Assembly (NCBI RefSeq): GCF_000827555.1
Contig: NZ_CDOI01000142.1
Coordinates: forward strand, 1 to 58,190
Direction: 5' to 3'
DNA from: Capnocytophaga canis
GTDB taxonomy: Bacteria > Bacteroidota > Bacteroidia > Flavobacteriales > Flavobacteriaceae
DNA length: 58,190 nucleotides
Shown: positions 8,241-17,143 of the stretch, one piece after another
Layout of the letters: each line of letters begins with the position of its first letter
How positions within the stretch are numbered: the first letter of the stretch is position 1
The notes under the pieces: model-generated
Databases searched by the model: none
Told to the model about the DNA's origin: nothing
The model's input: the letters and a program-made list of their open reading frames with translations, nothing else
Program-made: the position numbers and the translations under genes

Positions 8241-8993
8241 ATGCAGTGGATACTTTCTTTATTAGGATACTTACTTTTTAAATTGCCTGGGGCTATTATT
8301 GGATATTTTTTAGGGTATTTGTTGAAAAGTTTTACAAATAACTCTGGCGGAAGTGGGCAGTATGGATCGCAATCAAATTATCGACAACAACGAACAGTAA
8401 GTCCAGCAGATTTTGAGGTTAACCTACTTTCTTTATGTTCATTAGTTATTAAAGCTAATGGGCAGGTCAGCCAATCAGAACTCGATTTTGTCAGGCTTCG
8501 TTTTGTTGAAATGTATGGGAAAGATCGAGCTAATGCTGTTTTCAGAACCTTCAACGAGTTAGTGAAAGGACGTGAAATATCTGCTCAGCGAGTTAGTATG
8601 TTTCTAAGAGCTCGTACTCCCTACGAAACTCGTTTGCAGATTCTACATTTTCTTTTTGGAATTGCCAAAGCTGATGGTATAGTTAGTGACTCGGAAGAAC
8701 GTCAGATTAAAGAGATTGCACAATATTTTGCGATTTCACAACATGATTTTGAAAGTATTAAAGCCATGTTTGTTCGCAGCCAGAAAGAAAGTATTCGTGA
8801 TGCGTATACCATTCTTGAAATCAATCGAAATGCTACTGATGCTGAGGTGAAAAAGGCTTATCGTGAAATGGCAAAAAAATATCACCCAGACAAGGTGATT
8901 ACACAAGACGAAGCTATCAGAAAAGGAGCTGAGGAAAAGTTTAAGCAGGTGCAACAAGCTTATGAGCAAATCCAAAAAGAAAGGGGACTTTGA
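8241..8993 (+). CDS. DjlA-like membrane protein with TerB and DnaJ domains
   Basis: 250 residues from the ATG at 8241; the frame extends upstream to a TTG inside the rpmE2 terminator, which is unlikely to be used. Residues about 1-30 form a glycine-rich membrane segment ([17 protein letters not shown]). A TerB-like helical domain follows at about 50-165 (acidic motifs [12 protein letters not shown] and [12 protein letters not shown]). A C-terminal J domain follows with the invariant HPD in KKYHPDKV. This is the layout of DjlA, a membrane-anchored co-chaperone that stimulates DnaK ATPase. Partner and client are inferred. The gene converges on the SRP RNA gene 13 bases downstream. Confidence 0.85.
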   Translation: MQWILSLLGYLLFKLPGAIIGYFLGYLLKSFTNNSGGSGQYGSQSNYRQQRTVSPADFEVNLLSLCSLVIKANGQVSQSELDFVRLRFVEMYGKDRANAVFRTFNELVKGREISAQRVSMFLRARTPYETRLQILHFLFGIAKADGIVSDSEERQIKEIAQYFAISQHDFESIKAMFVRSQKESIRDAYTILEINRNATDAEVKKAYREMAKKYHPDKVITQDEAIRKGAEEKFKQVQQAYEQIQKERGL

Positions 8994-9006
8994 GTCAATA
9001 AAAAAT

Positions 9007-9100
9007 GGCAAGCTACCTACATCGCACCGCTACAACCACATACCTTTGCTGTGTTCCCACCCTGGAGGATTTTGTAGGAGCTGGTCGTGTAGGACTTGCC
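9007..9100 (-). ncRNA. ffs: signal recognition particle RNA (small bacterial type)
   Basis: On the minus strand the terminal arms GGCAAGUCCUACA and UGUAGGUAGCUUGCC pair. The apical part reads CAGG-GUG-GGAA-CAC-AGCA: a GGAA tetraloop on a 3-bp stem, flanked by CAGG and AGCA, matching domain IV of E. coli 4.5S RNA (CAGG-UCC-GGAA-GGA-AGCA), the Ffh-binding site. The RNA scaffolds Ffh for co-translational targeting of membrane proteins. It is followed on its strand by a T-run and preceded by a good promoter. Ends are approximate to a few bases. An open frame across it on the plus strand (8962-9144) is not a gene. Confidence 0.88.
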
Positions 9101-9104
9101 GGTG

Positions 9105-9135
9105 CAAATATACATACTTTTGTACACTAAACAAG
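9105..9135 (-). promoter_or_regulatory. promoter of the SRP RNA
   Basis: Read on the minus strand: CTTG (9132-9135), a 19-base spacer and TATATTTG (9105-9112), a full Bacteroidota promoter placing the start near base 9100. It is back to back with the ndk promoter. Confidence 0.75.
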
Positions 9136-9155
9136 TTTTTTTAGAAAAAAATGTG

Positions 9156-9163
9156 TATATTTG
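9156..9163 (+). promoter_or_regulatory. -7 promoter box for ndk-apt
   Basis: TATATTTG fits TAnnTTTG, about 87 bases before ndk. No clear TTTG stands 19-20 bases upstream. Divergent from the SRP RNA promoter. Confidence 0.5.
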
Positions 9164-9249
9164 TGGAACAAGAAAATAAAAAAGTGTGTGTAAATATGCT
9201 ATATTGCTGATTTACAAATAGTTTTTAAAATATTAAAATATAATTAGTT

Positions 9250-9669
9250 ATGCCTACAAACAGAACATTTACAATGATTAAGCCCGATGCTGTGGAGAAT
9301 GGACACATTGGAGCAATTTTAAATCAGATTACAGAAGCGGGATTCAAAATCAAAGCAATGAAATTCACACAATTGTCTCGTCGAGATGCAGAGCTATTTT
9401 ATGCAATTCATAAAGAGCGTCCATTCTTTCAAGATTTGGTAGTATTTATGTCGAGAGGCCCTATCGTAGTAGCAATTTTAGAAAAAGATAACGCTGTGGA
9501 AGACTTCCGAAAACTTATCGGAGCTACCAATCCCGAAAATGCTGCTGAAGGGACTATTCGTAAGCGATTTGCCAAGTCTATTTCTGAAAATGCTATTCAT
9601 GGATCAGATAGTGATGAAAACGCAGCTATTGAAAGTAGCTTTCATTTCTCAGGACGTGAAACTTTTTAA
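9250..9669 (+). CDS. ndk: nucleoside diphosphate kinase
   Basis: 139 residues, standard size. It starts [15 protein letters not shown] and has the active-site His in [12 protein letters not shown], which is phosphorylated during gamma-phosphate transfer from ATP to other NDPs. It balances nucleoside triphosphate pools in the cytoplasm. The apt gene follows 9 bases after the stop, so the two form a nucleotide-metabolism operon. Confidence 0.97.
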   Translation: MPTNRTFTMIKPDAVENGHIGAILNQITEAGFKIKAMKFTQLSRRDAELFYAIHKERPFFQDLVVFMSRGPIVVAILEKDNAVEDFRKLIGATNPENAAEGTIRKRFAKSISENAIHGSDSDENAAIESSFHFSGRETF

Positions 9670-9678
9670 TGAAGAAAG

Positions 9679-10203
9679 ATGGATGAAATTACGTATTTAG
9701 AAAGTAAAATAAGAGATATTTACGATTTTCCAAAACCAGGTGTCGTATTTAAAGATATTACACCTCTGTTGGCTGATGTCCAAGCAACCAGACAGGTTTT
9801 AGACTTATTTTTGAAGCGTCTTGATGGAAAGAAAATTGATAAAGTAATCGGAATGGAAAGTCGTGGATTTTTCTTCGGAACGCTCTTAGCTCAACGTTTA
9901 GGAGCAGGATTTGTTCCAGTACGAAAACCGGGCAAACTCCCGTTCGAAACTATTGCACAGACCTATGATTTAGAGTATGGTCAGGATCAACTCGAAATCC
10001 ATTCAGATTCAATTAAAAAAGGAGAGAACGTTCTAATTCATGATGATGTACTCGCTACAGGAGGTACTGCCGAAGCAGCAGTAAAACTCGTTGAAACTCT
10101 CGGAGGAAATATTGTCCAGTTGAATTTCCTCATTGAACTTACGTTCTTGAAAGGTGTTCAAAAATTAGGAAATCACGAGGTTTATAGTGTTTTGAAATAC
10201 TGA
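9679..10203 (+). CDS. apt: adenine phosphoribosyltransferase
   Basis: 174 residues. The PRPP-binding motif VLIHDDVLATGGTAEAA and the N-terminal FPKPGVVFKDITPLL region are characteristic of APT, which joins adenine and PRPP to make AMP in purine salvage. Also visible is MESRGFFFG, which contacts the base. It is co-directional with ndk, and a strong bidirectional terminator follows before the convergent rny gene. Confidence 0.97.
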   Translation: MDEITYLESKIRDIYDFPKPGVVFKDITPLLADVQATRQVLDLFLKRLDGKKIDKVIGMESRGFFFGTLLAQRLGAGFVPVRKPGKLPFETIAQTYDLEYGQDQLEIHSDSIKKGENVLIHDDVLATGGTAEAAVKLVETLGGNIVQLNFLIELTFLKGVQKLGNHEVYSVLKY

Positions 10204-10264
10204 AAAAGCTACTTTAAAAATAAATGAGAAAGTAACCATCAATACGTTTTCATTTTTTAAAATG

Positions 10265-10299
10265 TACAGCCCCAAAAATATTTAACTTTTGGGGCTGTA
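10265..10299. terminator. bidirectional terminator between apt and rny
   Basis: TACAGCCCCAAAA and TTTTGGGGCTGTA are perfect inverted 13-base arms around a 9-base loop, lying between convergent genes. The A/T-rich ends of the stem can supply a U-tract in either direction. Confidence 0.8.
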
Positions 10300-10360
10300 T
10301 ACTTTTAGATTGGTTTCTCCAATCGGGTAAATATGTCTATAATATTACGTTCAACAGTTC

Positions 10361-11929
10361 CTATTTAGCTATGTTAACAGCTCTAGTTTCACGAATAACA
10401 GTGATTTTTACTTGTCCCGGATAGGTCATGTCTGTTTGAATTTTCTGAGATAAGTTGAACGATAATTCTGCAGCTTTATCATCACTCACTTTTTCACTTT
10501 CTACAATCACACGCAACTCCCGTCCTGCTTGAATAGCATATGCTTTTTTCACGCCATTGAAAGAGAATGCTGCATCCTCCAAATCTTTTAAGCGCTGAAT
10601 GTAAGAATCTAATACCTGACGACGAGCCCCTGGTCTAGCACCACTTATAGCATCACACACCTGAACGATAGGGGATAATAGGGAAGTCATTTCAATTTCG
10701 TCGTGGTGAGCCCCAATAGCGTTGCAAACTTCGGGTTTTTCGCCGTATTTTTCTGCCCATTCCATTCCTAAGATTGCGTGAGGAACCTCGGTTTCTACTT
10801 GAGGAACCTTCCCTATATCGTGTAGTAATCCTGCACGTTTTGCTAACTTTACATTTAGTCCTAATTCGGCAGCCATTACACCACATAGTTTTGCTACCTC
10901 ACGAGAGTGTTGTAAAAGGTTTTGCCCATAAGAAGAACGATACTTCATTCTTCCTACACATTTTACTAACTCTGGATGTAAACCGTGAATTCCCAAATCA
11001 ATTACGGTTCGTTTACCAATATCGATAATTTCTTCTTCAATCTGTTTGGTAGTTTTTTCTACAACTTCTTCAATACGAGCAGGGTGAATGCGTCCGTCCG
11101 TAACTAATTTATGTAGTGACAATCGTGCGATTTCTCTTCGTACAGCGTCGAAGCAAGATAGGATGATGGCTTCAGGAGTGTCGTCCACGATGATTTCTAC
11201 ACCAGTGGCGGCTTCCAAAGCACGAATGTTTCTCCCTTCACGTCCGATTATACGACCCTTTACATCGTCCGATTCTAAGTTAAAAACTGACACACAGTTG
11301 TCGATAGCTTCTTCAGTTCCAATGCGTTGAATGGTGTTGATGACAATTTTTTTAGCTTCTTGACGGGCAGTTAACTTTGCCTCCTCGATAGTACTTTGGA
11401 TATATGCCATCGCATCAGCCTGAGCCTCACTTCGTAATGAATCTGTCAATTGAGTTTTTGCCTCCTCAGCAGAAAGTCCCGAAATAACCTCTAATTGTTT
11501 TACTTGACTTTTGTGTAGACGTTCAATTTCTTCTTGTTTTTTGTTAAGTGATTGTAGACGATGTTCGGCTTCTTTGTTTTTCTCTTCCAATTCGTCCTTA
11601 AGTCGTTTGTTTTGAGCTAATTCGTTTGAAACCTGCGATTCTTTGTCACGGATACGTTTTTCAGCCTCTGCCATTTTTTTGTCTTTACTGGCAATGACTT
11701 TTTCATGTTCGCTTTTGAGTTCTAGGAATTTTTCTTTTGCTTGTAGGATTTTGTCTTTTTTGATGTTTTCACCCTCGCTCTTAGCTTCTTTTAAAATAGT
11801 ATTTGCTTCTGTTTTAGCTCCTAAGATAATTTTTGAAGCGTTTTTTTTCTCCAATACCTTTGCGATGGCAAATCCTAAGGCAATCCCTACGATTCCTGCG
11901 ACCACAATTCCTAATATTACTGTTTCCAT
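10361..11929 (-). CDS. rny: ribonuclease Y
   Basis: 522 residues with the full RNase Y layout: an N-terminal membrane helix (residues about 3-25, [20 protein letters not shown]), a long Lys/Glu-rich coiled coil (about 30-160), a KH RNA-binding domain containing [19 protein letters not shown], and an HD domain with LLHDIGKVP. It is a membrane-tethered endoribonuclease that starts mRNA decay. It lies downstream of the zapB-like gene, zapA and the probable 6S RNA on the same strand. The ATG is well placed directly before the membrane helix. Confidence 0.96.
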   Translation of the reverse strand: METVILGIVVAGIVGIALGFAIAKVLEKKNASKIILGAKTEANTILKEAKSEGENIKKDKILQAKEKFLELKSEHEKVIASKDKKMAEAEKRIRDKESQVSNELAQNKRLKDELEEKNKEAEHRLQSLNKKQEEIERLHKSQVKQLEVISGLSAEEAKTQLTDSLRSEAQADAMAYIQSTIEEAKLTARQEAKKIVINTIQRIGTEEAIDNCVSVFNLESDDVKGRIIGREGRNIRALEAATGVEIIVDDTPEAIILSCFDAVRREIARLSLHKLVTDGRIHPARIEEVVEKTTKQIEEEIIDIGKRTVIDLGIHGLHPELVKCVGRMKYRSSYGQNLLQHSREVAKLCGVMAAELGLNVKLAKRAGLLHDIGKVPQVETEVPHAILGMEWAEKYGEKPEVCNAIGAHHDEIEMTSLLSPIVQVCDAISGARPGARRQVLDSYIQRLKDLEDAAFSFNGVKKAYAIQAGRELRVIVESEKVSDDKAAELSFNLSQKIQTDMTYPGQVKITVIRETRAVNIAK

Positions 11930-11954
11930 TTGCTTGTTTTAAAAAATTATGTAT

Positions 11955-12120
11955 AAAAAAACCTACATTGATTTGAGAGTTTTGCGTAAACTCCGCGAAC
12001 AGGTTTAAGGCTACTGAGCTGGTCAAGAATCCGTTCGATGACGGCACGCTTTAACAACTCCACTTACCTTTTTTATTTTGTTTAATGTTGAGTTTACCAA
12101 AAAATCATGATCAATGTAGG
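11955..12120 (-). ncRNA. ssrS: probable 6S RNA between zapA and rny
   Basis: The gap between zapA and rny folds as one long element on the minus strand. Outer arms CCTACATTGAT (12120-12110) and ATCAATGTAGG (11972-11962) are perfect complements, and the 3' arm is followed by seven T. Near the 3' side is AGCCUUAAACCUG, close to the AGCCUUAAAACUG of E. coli 6S RNA, and inner pairings (CCGU/ACGG and GAGUUU/AAACUC) leave an open middle. 6S RNA binds housekeeping RNA polymerase by mimicking an open promoter. Position next to zapA also matches E. coli ssrS. I see no TAnnTTTG box just upstream, so it may be processed from the zapA transcript. Ends are approximate; a covariance-model search would settle it. 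Confidence 0.65.
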
Positions 12121-12154
12121 CAGTAATTCCTTTCTATTTGTAAGAACATATGAA

Positions 12155-12442
12155 TCAAAGCATGGCGTCCATCAATTCGTTGATGGAAGTCAATTTATCT
12201 TTAACCGTAGAATCTATTTGACTCTCGTCGAGTTTTTTTTGTTCAATATTTGTTGCTAAAACAATGGCACACAACGCCAAAGCATCTTGTTTGTCTTTCA
12301 ACTCATATGTTGATTCGAATTTTTGAATCAACTCGTTGATTTCTTTAGCTGCCTTGCGATATCCTTCTTCTTGATGAGGTTCGATGTTCATCGGATAGAC
12401 CCTATCACCAATTGAAACTTTAATTTTCAAAATTTCATCCAT
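12155..12442 (-). CDS. zapA: cell division protein ZapA
   Basis: 95 residues. The N-terminal domain (MDEILKIKVSIGDRVYPMNI) and the C-terminal helix with the conserved KQDALALCAIVLATNIEQ region match ZapA, which binds and bundles FtsZ filaments at the division site. Length is typical for the family. It starts 12 bases after the small coiled-coil gene and is followed by the probable 6S RNA and rny. Confidence 0.93.
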   Translation of the reverse strand: MDEILKIKVSIGDRVYPMNIEPHQEEGYRKAAKEINELIQKFESTYELKDKQDALALCAIVLATNIEQKKLDESQIDSTVKDKLTSINELMDAML

Positions 12443-12454
12443 TTTTGTTTGGGT

Positions 12455-12754
12455 CTATTTTGAAAGTTGAACAATACAAGCGTCAATCTCTCTGATTAAA
12501 GCGTTTATCTGTTGTTTTGCTTTTGTTTTTTCTTCCTTACTGCCGAGAATACCGTTTGCAACTTTTATGGCTTCGTATTTTTCTTTCCAAAGAATAATTT
12601 CTTTTGTTAAAATCTCTTTTTCATTGCACAAAGAGATTGTTTGCTCTTTTAATCGTTGATTTTCAGATGCTAAATCTTCTATCTTACGTTTCAACTGCAT
12701 TGCTTTTTCTTCGAGCAATCGAGCCAAATCATATATATTTCCTGTTGCAGACAT
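12455..12754 (-). CDS. small coiled-coil protein, ZapB-like by position and form
   Basis: 99 residues, almost all predicted helix. Heptad-like runs rich in Leu, Lys and Glu extend from about residue 8 (LARLLEEKAMQLKRKIEDL) to about 60. There is no signal peptide. The form and the position 12 bases upstream of zapA suggest a partner of the division ring like ZapB, but sequence alone does not prove homology. It heads the zapA-6S-rny unit and has a good promoter with a short leader. Confidence 0.7.
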   Translation of the reverse strand: MSATGNIYDLARLLEEKAMQLKRKIEDLASENQRLKEQTISLCNEKEILTKEIILWKEKYEAIKVANGILGSKEEKTKAKQQINALIREIDACIVQLSK

Positions 12755-12773
12755 TCAACGTATTCTGTGGGTA

Positions 12774-12805
12774 CAAAGTTAATACAGAATGCTTAAAAAA
12801 ACAAT
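12774..12805 (-). promoter_or_regulatory. promoter of the zapB-like/zapA/6S/rny unit
   Basis: On the minus strand: ATTG (12805-12802), a 20-base spacer and TAACTTTG (12781-12774). The start codon of the first gene follows 19 bases later. Confidence 0.7.
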
Positions 12806-12995
12806 TTTTCAATGAATTAATTGAATTTATATTTGTATGTATTTGATATTCAGTATTTTGGTTAATTGATATAAACTCCCAATTTTGCACATTTCTTGAT
12901 TTATTTTGACGAAAAAATCACAGCATTGATATCAAGGGTTTGCATATGTTCATGTTGTTATTGTATGGAGTTTTTAAAATATCACTGAAAATCAT

Positions 12996-13003
12996 TATAT
13001 TTG
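12996..13003 (+). promoter_or_regulatory. -7 promoter box for the HD phosphohydrolase
   Basis: TATATTTG fits TAnnTTTG, 17 bases before the GTG start at 13021, implying a leader of about 10 bases. No clear -33 element. Confidence 0.55.
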
Positions 13004-13020
13004 CCTTTTAAACTCAATAG

Positions 13021-14238
13021 GTGAAAAGAAACAAGCTAAAAATTGTCAACGACCCCGTTCACGGATTTATTCATATACCGGATGCTTTTATATTTGATTT
13101 GATGGAACATCCTTATTTCCAACGGTTGCGTCGAATTACACAAATGGGGTTGTCTTATTTGGTATATCCAGGAGCAAGACATACCCGTTTTCAACATGCT
13201 TTGGGGTGTATGCATTTGATGCAAAAAGTCGTGGAAACCCTTCGCTATAAAGGTGTTGAGATTTCTGATAAAGAAGCACAAGGGTTGTATGCAGCCATTT
13301 TACTTCATGACATTGGACATGGCCCTTTTTCGCATGCCATGGAACACAGTATTGTTGAAAATATTTCACATGAGGAAATTTCTTTGCTCTTTATGCAAGA
13401 ATTAAATCGAGAGTTTAAAGGAAAATTAGATCTTGCAATTGAAATTTTTCAAGGGACGTACTCGCGTAAGTTTATGAATCAACTTGTTGCAAGTCAGCTT
13501 GATATGGATAGATTGGACTATTTGAAACGCGATAGTTTTTACACCGGAGTTGCTGAAGGAAACATCAATCCTGAGCGTATCATCTCAATGCTTAATGTAC
13601 GGAATGATGAAGTGATGGTTGAAGAAAAAGGGATTTATTCGGTAGAGAAATTTTTGGTAGCTCGACGGTTGATGTACTGGCAGGTTTATTTGCATAAAAC
13701 GAGTGTTGTGGCAGAACAGTTGCTAATCAAGGTGTTGCAGCGTGTCAAACAGCTTATACAACGAGGTGAGTCCGTGTCCATGTCCTCTCCGCTCAAATAT
13801 TTTATAGAATGTAGAGTTAGCAAAGATTATTTTTCTAAAGAAATTTTAGACACCTTTGCTATGCTGGATGATACAGACATTATTGCCGCGATGAAACAAT
13901 GGCAATTTCATTCAGATTTTGTATTGTCTAAATTAAGTAAAATGCTTTTATATAGGGATTTACCAAAGGTGAAAATGCAAAATTATCCCTTTGAAACTGA
14001 AAAATTGGAGAGTCAACGTCAAAAGGTAATGCAACACTATAATATCTCAAAAGAGGAGGCTGATTTTTTTGTTTTCTCAGGAGTAGTTAGTAATACTGCA
14101 TACAATTCGGAACGCCAAAGGATACAAATACTAACCAAGAAAGGAAAGATTACTGACGTAATTAAAGCTTCTGACCAATTGAATTTGGAAGCTTTATCCA
14201 AACCTGTGGTAAAACATTATGTTTATTATCCTAAGTAG
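13021..14238 (+). CDS. HD-domain phosphohydrolase, dGTPase/SAMHD1-like
   Basis: 405 residues. The metal-binding HD set is complete: H in HTRFQHALG, HD in LLHDIGHGPFSHAME, and D in MDRLDYLKRDS. The start VNDPVHGFI is typical of the SAMHD1/YdhJ-like group of putative dNTP triphosphohydrolases; the actual substrate cannot be read from sequence. The start is a GTG at 13021, supported by the -7 box just upstream and by the MKRNKLKIVNDP N-terminus; no ATG is available nearby. It converges with ruvX, 11 bases downstream. Confidence 0.9.
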   Translation: MKRNKLKIVNDPVHGFIHIPDAFIFDLMEHPYFQRLRRITQMGLSYLVYPGARHTRFQHALGCMHLMQKVVETLRYKGVEISDKEAQGLYAAILLHDIGHGPFSHAMEHSIVENISHEEISLLFMQELNREFKGKLDLAIEIFQGTYSRKFMNQLVASQLDMDRLDYLKRDSFYTGVAEGNINPERIISMLNVRNDEVMVEEKGIYSVEKFLVARRLMYWQVYLHKTSVVAEQLLIKVLQRVKQLIQRGESVSMSSPLKYFIECRVSKDYFSKEILDTFAMLDDTDIIAAMKQWQFHSDFVLSKLSKMLLYRDLPKVKMQNYPFETEKLESQRQKVMQHYNISKEEADFFVFSGVVSNTAYNSERQRIQILTKKGKITDVIKASDQLNLEALSKPVVKHYVYYPK

Positions 14239-14249
14239 TTGATTTTGTT

Positions 14250-14663
14250 TTATCCTCTTCTGTTTAGGTAGCTTTGTAAGATAATGGTAGCACTGATTTC
14301 ATCAATAAGTTCCTTATTTTGACGTTGTTTTTTTTTCATACCACTGTCAATCATCGTTTGGAAAGCCATCTTTGAAGTAAAGCGTTCGTCTTCACGGAGA
14401 ATAGTCAGTTCAGGGAATTCCGTGGTTAATTTTTTTATGAAATTTAGAATAAGAGCTTCAATATCAGAATCTTCGTTATTCATCCGTTTCGGTTTACCTA
14501 CAATTATTTCTCTTACATTTTCTTCGTTTATGTATTTTTTTAAGAATTGTAAAAGCTCATTTGTAGCAACGGTTGTCAATCCTGAGGCTATGATTTGCAT
14601 AGGGTCGGTAACGGCAATGCCACAACGTTTGACTCCATAATCAATGGCTAAAATTCGATACAT
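14250..14663 (-). CDS. ruvX: putative pre-16S rRNA nuclease / Holliday junction resolvase YqgF (RuvX)
   Basis: 137 residues, normal length. It starts MYRILAIDYGVKRCGIAVTDP with the catalytic Asp of the RNase H fold, followed by VGKPKRMN and LREDERFTSKMA, both family motifs. YqgF trims the 5' end of 16S rRNA in E. coli; resolvase activity has been proposed. It lies 18 bases after the large lipoprotein gene in the same direction. Confidence 0.93.
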   Translation of the reverse strand: MYRILAIDYGVKRCGIAVTDPMQIIASGLTTVATNELLQFLKKYINEENVREIIVGKPKRMNNEDSDIEALILNFIKKLTTEFPELTILREDERFTSKMAFQTMIDSGMKKKQRQNKELIDEISATIILQSYLNRRG

Positions 14664-14681
14664 ATGTTTTTATTTTTACAT

Positions 14682-17042
14682 TTATTTTAAATCTCGGACT
14701 TCATAGACGTGCAATTGCTTGTTGGTTTTTCCAACGACAATCCAAATCGATTTATCCAAATCCACATCAATAGCAATAGGGGTATTTCCTATCAGGGGAA
14801 AATCCTGTATCAACTCTCCTTTTTCGTTCCAAAGGTATACTTTCTTTTGATAAGAATCCGTAACAGAAACGTAGTTCACGCCTCGAATGCGGAATAATCG
14901 TTGACGTTCATATCGTCCATCAGGAATGTCAATTCGCGTGGTTCCTATAGAAATTGTATTTCCTGAAAGAAAAGACGTTGTGTGTTGATTTCCAATTAAA
15001 TAGTGTTCTCGAGCCCATTCGCGATCATTTACGATGGTATTTCCGTTAAGGTCGATGCGTATCAGTTCACCTCGTTGAGTTGAAAATAGGAAACGATTAT
15101 CAAAAAACAACGGAGGGTTGTTTGAAAAATTATATTTTCCCTGAATTGGGATGCGAATTTCTCCATTTCGATGCAAAATATTACATTTTCCATCATCAGA
15201 CAGATATACTAAAAAATCTTTATCGTTGGCTCGATAGTGTTTTGGTGTGAATAGTGGAGCAGCGTTGGTGGTTTTGCGTAGAAATCCGCTTACTACCTCA
15301 CCTTTTTTGTCGAGCATATGCAGATTTTTTCCTTCAGCAAAAAGAAAACGATATTCCCTATTTCGGTCGTAGTCAAATACTTCCATTGGGGTGATCTTTC
15401 CTTTGTACTTTTTGGGAAATGGGGCTACGTTATTGCCATTTCTGTCCACTACCCAAATGGAATGTTCAGTGGTGAATGCCATCTGTAGGAATCCGTTTTT
15501 GAACAAATCAACTTGATAGATGGGGCTTTGGATTTTTCCGTCCAATTGTTTTTTCCATAACAAACTTCCGTTATTGCCGATTAAATGAAGGTCGTAGTTC
15601 TGATCTTGTACCGCAATTTCTAAACGTTTTGTTCTGTGATTTAGTAAAATCGTTGGTGGGGTAATCATGTTTTCGTCAAAAGAAAATTGAAAACGTTCTT
15701 TGATTTTTTCGGAGAGCGATTTTTGAGTTTGTTTTTTGCTAGCGAAATTTAGTATGCAATAGTCATTTTGAGATGTTTGTTGAAAGACCGCCCACCGATA
15801 GTTTTCAGCGATTTTTGGGTATTTTTTATTGAATTCACTGTTATCGCGTAGGTTAGCGATATAAGTTAAGTTAGCAGTTGAAGCCGTGTTCTTTTCTAGA
15901 ACTTCATAGGATTTGTTCGTTGAAAGTGTGTTTTTTCGGTCGATATCCCCCATAACTGCGATGAGCAATTCTTTGGATTTTGAGAATAGCAGATAGTCAT
16001 CATACACGCTCACAAATCGAGGTTTGAAGTTTGGTTCAAATGATTTGAAGAAATCCAAAGAGGAATCGTCCGTAAGTTCATACATGGCAAAATCACTCTG
16101 AGTGACTTCCGTTAAAATAGGAAGTTGCAATAAGGTTTCATCCACATCAAAGGACGATGCGACCACAAATAATCCATCAATAGTACGCACAGAAGCTATG
16201 CCATTGAGTTTTTTTTTGAAAGGCACGTGGATTGAATCTCGCAAAACAATGTTTTCAGCTTCTTTGAACGAAAAAGAGGTGGCTTCCAAAATTTGGGCAG
16301 GAAACACCTTTGTCAAATCATTTTCGTAAGGAGAGGAACGTATCAGTACATCGTTCTGATAATCGTCTTTAACAATAGCCATTCCGCTGAAACGTATATC
16401 GTTTTCTTCCAAAAATAAGTCCAACGCCAGCCAATGGTCAAATTCTTTGGTAATATTTTTCTTAAAAAATGGACTGAAAAACTGGTTAGCCTGTTCATTT
16501 TGCATAAAAAGATTTGCACTACATGCCGTTGTAGCGATTCTTTGTAAATCTTCTAAAATGCTTTGACTTTCAGTTTTGTTAGTAGGGTTGGTTTTATCTG
16601 TGTTAAAGAAGGAGTGTATTTCAAAAACATTGCTAACAATCAGTCTATTGTCAATTATCGTATAGAACCATTCTTTGCCAAATTGTGATTGTTTTTGAAC
16701 ATGTTGATTTGCATTTTTCCAGATGCTGAGCGTATCAGAAGTTTCTTGTTTAGCGATTGCGAAAAAATTCTTGTAGCCAGTAAAAGCAACCCAAATATTA
16801 TTGTCAGCAGGGAGGCTTTGTATTAGTTTTGTTTCATAAGTTCGTAATGGTTTAGGATTGTTTTCTTTCCAAAATTCATTGTTTTCGATGGCGCTCAAAA
16901 AGTTGTTCTTGTCGTTGATTCGATAGATAACCTGAGTGTTTTCAGGGAATAGAAGCACATCGCCTTTGACAGTTTTTTTACCTCTGCCACAGGCACTGAA
17001 CCCCAATACAACAACCAATATTGCAAGAAAAATACGCCCCAT
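14682..17042 (-). CDS. large lipoprotein with propeller-like C-terminal half, function unknown
   Basis: 786 residues from the ATG at 17042. Two codons upstream there is a TTG that the longest frame would use. The N-terminus MGRIFLAILVVVLGFSACGRG has a lipobox (FSAC), so it is a lipoprotein. The first half is mixed alpha/beta, rich in Asn and Phe. The second half (from about residue 470) has repeated short strands such as YDLHLIGNNGSLLWKK, IWVVDRNGNN, LHMLDKKGEVV, CNILHRNGEI, LIRIDLNGN and VYLWNEKGELI, which look like blades of a PQQ/WD-type beta-propeller. This suggests a scaffold or sensor in the envelope. It is followed by ruvX and is divergent from radC. I do not recognise a named family. 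Confidence 0.8.
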   Translation of the reverse strand: MGRIFLAILVVVLGFSACGRGKKTVKGDVLLFPENTQVIYRINDKNNFLSAIENNEFWKENNPKPLRTYETKLIQSLPADNNIWVAFTGYKNFFAIAKQETSDTLSIWKNANQHVQKQSQFGKEWFYTIIDNRLIVSNVFEIHSFFNTDKTNPTNKTESQSILEDLQRIATTACSANLFMQNEQANQFFSPFFKKNITKEFDHWLALDLFLEENDIRFSGMAIVKDDYQNDVLIRSSPYENDLTKVFPAQILEATSFSFKEAENIVLRDSIHVPFKKKLNGIASVRTIDGLFVVASSFDVDETLLQLPILTEVTQSDFAMYELTDDSSLDFFKSFEPNFKPRFVSVYDDYLLFSKSKELLIAVMGDIDRKNTLSTNKSYEVLEKNTASTANLTYIANLRDNSEFNKKYPKIAENYRWAVFQQTSQNDYCILNFASKKQTQKSLSEKIKERFQFSFDENMITPPTILLNHRTKRLEIAVQDQNYDLHLIGNNGSLLWKKQLDGKIQSPIYQVDLFKNGFLQMAFTTEHSIWVVDRNGNNVAPFPKKYKGKITPMEVFDYDRNREYRFLFAEGKNLHMLDKKGEVVSGFLRKTTNAAPLFTPKHYRANDKDFLVYLSDDGKCNILHRNGEIRIPIQGKYNFSNNPPLFFDNRFLFSTQRGELIRIDLNGNTIVNDREWAREHYLIGNQHTTSFLSGNTISIGTTRIDIPDGRYERQRLFRIRGVNYVSVTDSYQKKVYLWNEKGELIQDFPLIGNTPIAIDVDLDKSIWIVVGKTNKQLHVYEVRDLK

Positions 17043-17143
17043 CACCAACTAATGTATTGCAAAAATAATCTATTTTTTTGATATTTTGTAATTTACATTT
17101 TTTTTTCTACTTTTAGCATTGAATTTTTGAAAACTATAAAGCT

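Noticed and set aside
8962-9144. Open frame of 60 codons after the DjlA-like gene
   Set aside because: It lies opposite the SRP RNA gene, which explains the conserved-looking sequence.
12604-12846. Plus-strand open frame of 80 codons
   Set aside because: It is opposite the zapB-like gene and its promoter and has no family features.
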